Assembly (NCBI RefSeq): GCF_001591665.1
Contig: NZ_BCVI01000033.1
Location: 103,344 to 167,343, forward strand
Direction of reading: 5' to 3'
Length of the DNA stretch: 64,000 nt
Source of the DNA: Neobacillus soli NBRC 102451
GTDB lineage: Bacteria > Bacillota > Bacilli > Bacillales > Cytobacillaceae
Shown piece after piece: positions 59,834-64,000 of this stretch. The first letter of the stretch is position 1. Each line of letters begins with the position of its first letter. The position numbers were made by a program, and so were the translations under genes. The notes beneath the pieces were generated by a model. It was not told the DNA's origin. It saw nothing but the letters and a program-made list of their open reading frames with translations, and did not search any database.

Positions 59834-59845
59834 GTGCCTGACACC
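59834..59845. repeat. Degenerate dispersed repeat
   Basis: GTGCCTGACACC core, with a decayed arm just before it (TTCGGGTGTTTGTCACG, about 59807-59823). Confidence 0.6.
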
Positions 59846-59862
59846 ACTTTCGATAAAAAGAA

Positions 59863-59896
59863 AAACCACCCCGCCATAAAGGCAAAAGGGTGGTTT
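59863..59896 (-). terminator. Terminator of the purine permease gene
   Basis: AAACCACCC (59863-59871) pairs with GGGTGGTTT (59888-59896); on the minus strand TTCTTTTT follows. Confidence 0.82.
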
Positions 59897-59974
59897 ACGG
59901 AGCAAAAAGTAAATTGGCCACGTGACACGCCAGCATAAGTGGTCAGATTCTAAGATAACGTCCCTGTTCTCAAA

Positions 59975-61276
59975 TTACTGCTGCAAAAAGGCAAGTTGGA
60001 TAAAAAACAATACCGCGAACAGATAAAGAAGCGGGTGTACCTCACGCCATCTTCCCTTGACTAACTTTAGAAGCGGGAAACTAATGAAACCAAGGGCAAT
60101 TCCCGTTGAAATACTTGATGTGAGCGGCATGCTCAGAATAACCAAGAAGGCAGGGAAGGCTTCATCCAATTCATCCCAGCGGATTTTTGAGATGCTGCCC
60201 ATCATTAAGCTCCCGACAATGATGAGAGCAGGTGCAGTAATCGCGGCAAGCCCGGACACCGCGCTAACAAGCGGGCCAAAGAAAGCGGCGAGAATAAACA
60301 GAATGGCAACCGTTAGCGAGGTTAAACCGGTCCGGCCCCCGGCGGCTACTCCTGACGTCGATTCAATAAAGGCCGTTGTCGGGCTCGTCCCGAACATCGC
60401 ACCGATTGTTGTACCAATCGAATCTGACAGTAATGCCTTACGTGCCCGCGGCAATTTATCGCCCTTCATTAAACCAGCCTGATTGGCAACACCAATCATC
60501 GTGCCGGTGGTGTCAAAAATGGTAACAAGAATGAAGGAAAAGACAACCGCATAAAGGCCGTGCTGAATAACATCGCCCATTGCGGTAAATGGATTCGCAA
60601 CAATTAGTCCCTCTGGCAGGGAAGGAAGCGACATGAATCCTTGTTTAAAGGACAGCTGGCCGGTAAAAAAGGCGATTAATCCTGTAATAACCATACCAAA
60701 AAATATCGCACCGTTCAGCCTCAGCACCATCAAAACAAGAGTGATGGCCAGACCTGCAAGAGCAAGACTGGCAGAAGCGGAATGCAGGTCGCCCAAACCA
60801 ACCAGATTGCTAGGATGTGCGGTGATGATTTTCGTTTGGCGCAGACCAATGAAAGCAATAAACAACCCAATACCTGCAGTTATCCCATGTTTCAGGTTCT
60901 CCGGAATGGCCTCAATTAACTTTTCTCGGAAAGGAGTGAGAGATAAGATGACAAAAATAATACCAGCAACAAACACAGCGGCAAAGGCGGTTTGATAAGT
61001 TATCCCGTGATGCCCGCCAACGACAGAATAGGCAAAGTAGGCGTTCAGGCCCATGCCAGGCGCAATGGCGATGGGATAGTTTGCAAAAAGCGCCATCCAA
61101 AGTGTGGCCACTACAGAGGCTAAGATGGTCGCAGTGAAGACTTGGGCAAACGGAACGCCGGCGTCTGCAAGAATGACCGGGTTAACAACGACAATATAAA
61201 CCATAGTGAAGAAGGTCGTGATTCCTGCAATTAGTTCTGTTTTTGTATTTGTATGATTTTCTTTCAGCTTAAACAT
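59975..61276 (-). CDS. Purine (guanine/hypoxanthine-type) permease, NCS2/AzgA-like family
   Basis: A 433-residue polytopic membrane protein with about 12-14 helices. It belongs to the AzgA/PbuG/PbuO branch of nucleobase transporters: TELIAGITTFFTMVYIVVVN, PGMGLNAYFAYSVV, ENLKHGITAGIGLFIAFIGL, FDTTGTMIGVANQAGL and GTSPTTAFIESTSGVAAGGR are the family signatures. ATG 61276 follows TTGGAGGAAC; the frame opens 27 bases earlier. No purine riboswitch is visible upstream, unlike many pbuG genes. Which purine it carries cannot be read from the sequence. Confidence 0.92.
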   Translation of the reverse strand: MFKLKENHTNTKTELIAGITTFFTMVYIVVVNPVILADAGVPFAQVFTATILASVVATLWMALFANYPIAIAPGMGLNAYFAYSVVGGHHGITYQTAFAAVFVAGIIFVILSLTPFREKLIEAIPENLKHGITAGIGLFIAFIGLRQTKIITAHPSNLVGLGDLHSASASLALAGLAITLVLMVLRLNGAIFFGMVITGLIAFFTGQLSFKQGFMSLPSLPEGLIVANPFTAMGDVIQHGLYAVVFSFILVTIFDTTGTMIGVANQAGLMKGDKLPRARKALLSDSIGTTIGAMFGTSPTTAFIESTSGVAAGGRTGLTSLTVAILFILAAFFGPLVSAVSGLAAITAPALIIVGSLMMGSISKIRWDELDEAFPAFLVILSMPLTSSISTGIALGFISFPLLKLVKGRWREVHPLLYLFAVLFFIQLAFLQQ

Positions 61277-61424
61277 AGGGGGGTTCCTCCAAAACACGAA
61301 CATTTTTTAAGACATTTAATATAATATTCGTTTGTAGGTGAAACTTCAATTAGGTAACTATTATTTTGTCCATTTCTTTGGTTTTCTATCAATTAATCCT
61401 TATTAAACGGACGAGAAAAATAAA

Positions 61425-61449
61425 AAGGCGCTATATTTCATAGCACCTT
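61425..61449 (-). terminator. Terminator of the 50-residue gene
   Basis: On the minus strand AAGGTGCTAT pairs with ATAGCGCCTT (one G-U), loop GAAAT, followed by TTTTT. The stop codon of the small gene is inside the 3' arm. Confidence 0.8.
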
Positions 61450-61583
61450 AAGAGTCTGTCTTGATGATATTTTGCTTTTTTGATGATATTTTGTCTTAAG
61501 TGAAAATCTAAACAGTCTTGGGAAAGCCGGTGAAAGTAATAATAGCGCCATTTATGCCAATGAATGACCAACTGTTGAACCAC
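61431..61583 (-). CDS. Small basic, aromatic-rich protein of unknown function
   Basis: A 50-residue open frame with GTG start at 61583, preceded by AAAGAGGTGG at ideal spacing and ending inside a terminator stem. The product is rich in His, Tyr, Trp, Arg and Lys (HWHKWRYYYFHRLSQDCLDF; then LRQNIIKKAKYHQDRLL). Two 14-base direct repeats (TTGATGATATTTTG on the plus strand) lie in its second half. Start, ribosome site and terminator together make it a probable real gene. The composition recalls small Bacillus stress or sporulation proteins, but I cannot name a family. Confidence 0.65.
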   Translation of the reverse strand: MVQQLVIHWHKWRYYYFHRLSQDCLDFHLRQNIIKKAKYHQDRLLRCYEI

Positions 61584-61748
61584 TTTACCACCTCTTTAAT
61601 TGGATATCACTCCATATGTTTGTACCCAGCATTTATTTTTTAAAACCAATTGTTTACTAAATGTTTCGAATGGTCAGTCAAGTTTTTGTACATGGATATA
61701 GAGGAATTTTTTAGCAAGGGTCCAAAAGAAGCTGTTTTTTTCCCGAAA

Positions 61749-61757
61749 TGCTATAAT
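61749..61757 (+). promoter_or_regulatory. Extended -10 promoter of galE
   Basis: TGCTATAAT is a perfect extended -10 (TGnTATAAT), 39 bases before the galE start. No good -35 hexamer is present, which the extended -10 can compensate. Confidence 0.65.
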
Positions 61758-61795
61758 GGAAAAATGAAATAAATTCTAGCTAAGGGGAAATGAAT

Positions 61796-62767
61796 ATGAT
61801 TCTCGTCGTTGGCGGAGCTGGTTACATTGGGAGCCATCTCGTAAAGGAATTAGTTGAAAAAGAGAAGGTCGTCGTGCTTGATAACCTGTCAACAGGGCAC
61901 CGCGCCGCCGTTGATAGCCGGGCCATTTTCGTGGAAGGTGACCTCGGAAATGAAGAAGATTTACAAATGATTTTCAAAAGTTATCCAATCAAGGCCGTTA
62001 TGCATTTTGCTGCCTATAGCTTGGTCGGGGAATCCGTCATCGATCCATTGAAATATTATCAGAATAACGTGGCGTCGACGCTAACCTTGTTAAAAATTAT
62101 GTTGAAAAACAATGTGAAAAACTTTATTTTCTCATCTACTGCAGCTACTTATGGAATTCCTGATGTGGAGCTCATTGATGAAACAAGTGCCACCAAACCG
62201 ATTAATCCTTATGGTCATTCCAAACTGATGGTGGAACAGATTCTGGCCGATTTTTCAACGTCCTATGGTCTCCAGTATGTTGTATTGCGTTACTTTAATG
62301 CAGCAGGGGCCCATCAATCCGCAGCAATCGGTGAAAGTCACAATCCGGAAACCCATTTAATCCCGATTATCCTGCAGCAGCTATTAGGACAGCGGGAAAA
62401 GATTTCTGTGTTCGGCTCCGATTATGATACCGAAGATGGCACCTGCATCCGTGATTATATCCATGTCACAGATTTAGCCACTGCCCATATCCGTGCACTT
62501 GAAGCGTTGCTAACAGGGAAGAAAGAGGCTGAGATCTATAATCTAGGCAACGGTCTTGGCTATTCAGTTAAAGAAGTGATTGAAACATGTGAAAAAGTAA
62601 CCGGTGTAAAAGCAAACGTGGAAATGGCTGACCGCCGTGCGGGAGATCCGGCAAGACTTGTTGCCTCCTCTAAGAAGATCTTCGAAGAACTTGGCTGGAA
62701 GGCAGAACGGAATCTAGAACGAATTATTGCCGATGCCTGGAAATGGCATCAGAATCAAACGTATTAA
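61796..62767 (+). CDS. galE: UDP-glucose 4-epimerase GalE
   Basis: GalE interconverts UDP-glucose and UDP-galactose with bound NAD, supplying UDP-galactose for polysaccharides. The 323-residue protein has the Rossmann motif VVGGAGYIGSHL, VVLDNLSTGHR, the catalytic Ser/Thr region FSSTAATYG, the YxxxK pair in NPYGHSKLMVEQ, RYFNAAGA and the C-terminal RRAGDPARLVASSKK. ATG 61796 is 9 bases after AAGGGGA; the ATG at 61790 is too close to it. A monocistronic gene with promoter and terminator. It may serve the exopolysaccharide locus 11 kb away. Confidence 0.95.
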   Translation: MILVVGGAGYIGSHLVKELVEKEKVVVLDNLSTGHRAAVDSRAIFVEGDLGNEEDLQMIFKSYPIKAVMHFAAYSLVGESVIDPLKYYQNNVASTLTLLKIMLKNNVKNFIFSSTAATYGIPDVELIDETSATKPINPYGHSKLMVEQILADFSTSYGLQYVVLRYFNAAGAHQSAAIGESHNPETHLIPIILQQLLGQREKISVFGSDYDTEDGTCIRDYIHVTDLATAHIRALEALLTGKKEAEIYNLGNGLGYSVKEVIETCEKVTGVKANVEMADRRAGDPARLVASSKKIFEELGWKAERNLERIIADAWKWHQNQTY

Positions 62768-62807
62768 ATTTGATTTTAAAAAATATAGGCACACGCTGTT
62801 AAGAGAT

Positions 62808-62838
62808 AACCTCGGTATTGAACCGGGGTTGTTTTTTT
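62808..62838 (+). terminator. Terminator after galE
   Basis: AACCTCGGT (62808-62816) pairs with ACCGGGGTT (62822-62830), one G-U, followed by G and eight T. Confidence 0.85.
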
Positions 62839-62961
62839 TCTTTTTTTTCCATTTTAAATAGAGGTTTTTTGTTTTTTAAAAAGAATATATAAATTAACGA
62901 CATATATCTGGAAAAAACGTGGATATTTGACAAAGGAATTATTTGACCAGGGGTGAAGAGA

Positions 62962-63855
62962 TTGGCGAAGATGTTTATTTGCCCAATTTGTAAAGAGGCC
63001 AACGAAGGGTATCGAAATTATTGCAAAAAATGCGGAACCTGGATGTTAAGTACAACCTTTCCATCAAAATCAATCGAAAAACAAAGCAAGAAGCAATCAT
63101 CCTATTCTAAAAAGACTGCAAATAATCATTGGGTAAGAAACCTATTTATGATTGGCACCATTTTATTTGTGCTTTTGGTCCTGCTGTCGGGGAAGGAATT
63201 AATTTATTCTTGGTTAGCATTGTTTGGGGTAGCAGGTTTTGGTTTATCAATCATTCTAGCGATTGTATTTGCGATTACAAGGAGTTTTACTGAAAGGAGG
63301 GGGGGGTTAGGTTTCCTCCTGGTATTTTCCGTCCTATCAATCATCACCAGTATCGCATTAACCCCAAAAAGCCTTGAGGCAGCCAATCCGTTGGCGCAAG
63401 CTGGAAAGGTTAATTCAGGCCCAGCCATTCCTGTTAAAAAGCAGAACTTTGACATTGGAGATAAAGTCAGTGTTGGTAAATTAACCTATATCGTCAAAGA
63501 TGTCTTCCAACAAAAGAAAATTGACGGACCATTTGATACATTAACGACCGATGAGGTATTTCTAGTTATGACCATCCATGTTTCAAATAACGACAAACAA
63601 CCCCGTTACGTGGATAAAAGCATGTTTAAGCTGCATGATTCACAAGGGCGGTCATTCGGGCCAGATACAAAGGCAGATAGTTATATAAATAATGAAACGG
63701 CCTTCTTTTTAAAAAGCATTAACCCCGGTATTTCAACAGAAGCAAAGATTGTTTTTGAACTGCCGCATAATGCCAAGCAGCTGAAATTAGAGGTTACATC
63801 GGGGTTTGGACTTAAAGGGAAAGAGTCGCAATTGATTACGATTGGGAGTTTATAA
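62962..63855 (+). CDS. Zinc-ribbon membrane protein with DUF4352 domain
   Basis: A 297-residue protein. The N-terminal zinc ribbon has Cys7, Cys10, Cys21 and Cys24 (MFICPICKE ... YCKKCGTWM). Two or three membrane helices follow (FMIGTILFVLLVLLSGKELI; LFGVAGFGLSIILAIVFAIT; LGFLLVFSVLSIITSIALTP). The outside part, from about residue 160, is a DUF4352-type beta sandwich (FDIGDKVSVGKLTYIVKDVF; TDEVFLVMTIHVSNNDKQPR; VDKSMFKLHDSQGRSFGPD). Such proteins are common in Bacillaceae with unknown role. TTG 62962 follows AGGGGTGA; GTG 62953 and ATG 62971 are in frame. Confidence 0.78.
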   Translation: MAKMFICPICKEANEGYRNYCKKCGTWMLSTTFPSKSIEKQSKKQSSYSKKTANNHWVRNLFMIGTILFVLLVLLSGKELIYSWLALFGVAGFGLSIILAIVFAITRSFTERRGGLGFLLVFSVLSIITSIALTPKSLEAANPLAQAGKVNSGPAIPVKKQNFDIGDKVSVGKLTYIVKDVFQQKKIDGPFDTLTTDEVFLVMTIHVSNNDKQPRYVDKSMFKLHDSQGRSFGPDTKADSYINNETAFFLKSINPGISTEAKIVFELPHNAKQLKLEVTSGFGLKGKESQLITIGSL

Positions 63856-63869
63856 TCTTATAAATTAAA

Positions 63870-63908
63870 AAAACAGGGTAACTCTGGACAATGGAGTTAC
63901 CCTGTTTT
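63870..63908 (+). terminator. Terminator after the DUF4352 gene
   Basis: Perfect 15-bp stem (63870-63884 with 63894-63908), followed by TTC. Confidence 0.9.
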
Positions 63909-63975
63909 TCTCTGAATCCAGCTCTAATCCCTTTGTTAAAAAATAAGATAGTATATAATCTTTGACTTTGAGAAT

Positions 63976-64000
63976 TGTCTAACTCCAGCGCCCTAGCGGC
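63976..64000. repeat. Start of a GC-rich repeat element cut by window edge
   Basis: TTGTCTAACTCCAGCGCCCT followed by AGCGGC resembles the TGTCTAGCTCCAGCGCCTAG element that is abundant between genes in Bacillaceae genomes. Only its first 25 bases are in the window; recognition is from memory. Confidence 0.4.

Noticed and set aside
61277..61430. Purine riboswitch upstream of the permease
   Set aside because: The minus-strand leader lacks the conserved purine-aptamer core; only AT-rich sequence and a terminator of the small gene are seen.
1..64000. tRNA or rRNA genes, insertion sequences, prophage or toxin-antitoxin genes
   Set aside because: I looked for tRNA-like cloverleaves, transposase, integrase and phage motifs and found none that I could support.

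Overview
The window is a 64 kb chromosomal segment of a low-GC, Gram-positive, flagellated and probably endospore-forming member of the Bacillaceae. The Bacillus-like block flhB-flhA-flhF-flhG-sigma D, many TTG/GTG starts with strong GGAGG sites, HPr kinase, a three-LysM GH18 protein of the YaaH/SleL spore type and two CwlC-like amidases without signal peptides all point that way. A genus such as Neobacillus or Bacillus sensu lato is likely, but the species cannot be fixed from the sequence.

1-18.8 kb, flagellar region. The 3' end of one fliN-type gene is followed by fliD, a fliT-like gene and fliS. A c-di-GMP-I (GEMM) riboswitch with its own UUCG-loop terminator then leads a 15 kb operon: flgB-flgC-fliE-fliF-fliG-fliH-fliI-fliJ-fliN(second)-fliO-fliP-fliQ-fliR-flhB-flhA-flhF-flhG-sigD. 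fliK, flgD, flgE, fliL and fliM are absent from it. A degenerate PilZ-like gene follows. Pairing alternatives in the leader predict that c-di-GMP switches the operon off.

18.9-27.8 kb, a metabolic island. A sigma-54 activator with an unusual C-terminus faces a textbook -24/-12 promoter. That promoter drives a YfcC-type permease, an isoaspartyl dipeptidase and an exported cyanophycinase. Read together, they form a pathway for degrading extracellular cyanophycin (polymer to beta-Asp-Arg, uptake, hydrolysis to Asp and Arg). A divergent HPr kinase paralogue, a PRPP synthetase and a small gene follow.

27.8-41.8 kb. An S9 peptidase, a membrane GGDEF protein, the LysM-GH18 protein, and two giant secreted proteins: a 5'-nucleotidase and a fused EEP nuclease/endonuclease I. 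The last two look like an extracellular nucleic-acid and phosphate scavenging pair.

41.9-51.3 kb, exopolysaccharide locus. A hexapeptide acetyltransferase, acyltransferase 3, polymerase, three GT4 glycosyltransferases, a flippase and a priming sugar transferase, interrupted by an opposite-strand lipoprotein gene.

51.4-64 kb. A small membrane-anchored protein, a decayed ilvB fragment, a YkuD L,D-transpeptidase, an 1131-residue secreted repeat protein, two CwlC-like amidases, a purine permease, an unannotated 50-residue gene, galE and a zinc-ribbon/DUF4352 membrane protein.

A dispersed palindromic repeat (core GGTGCCTGTCACC, usually with an arm resembling TTCGACAAATTTCGGG) occurs at more than ten intergenic sites between 27.8 and 59.9 kb. 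I found no copy in the flagellar half. At two places tandem minisatellites grow out of the repeat core.
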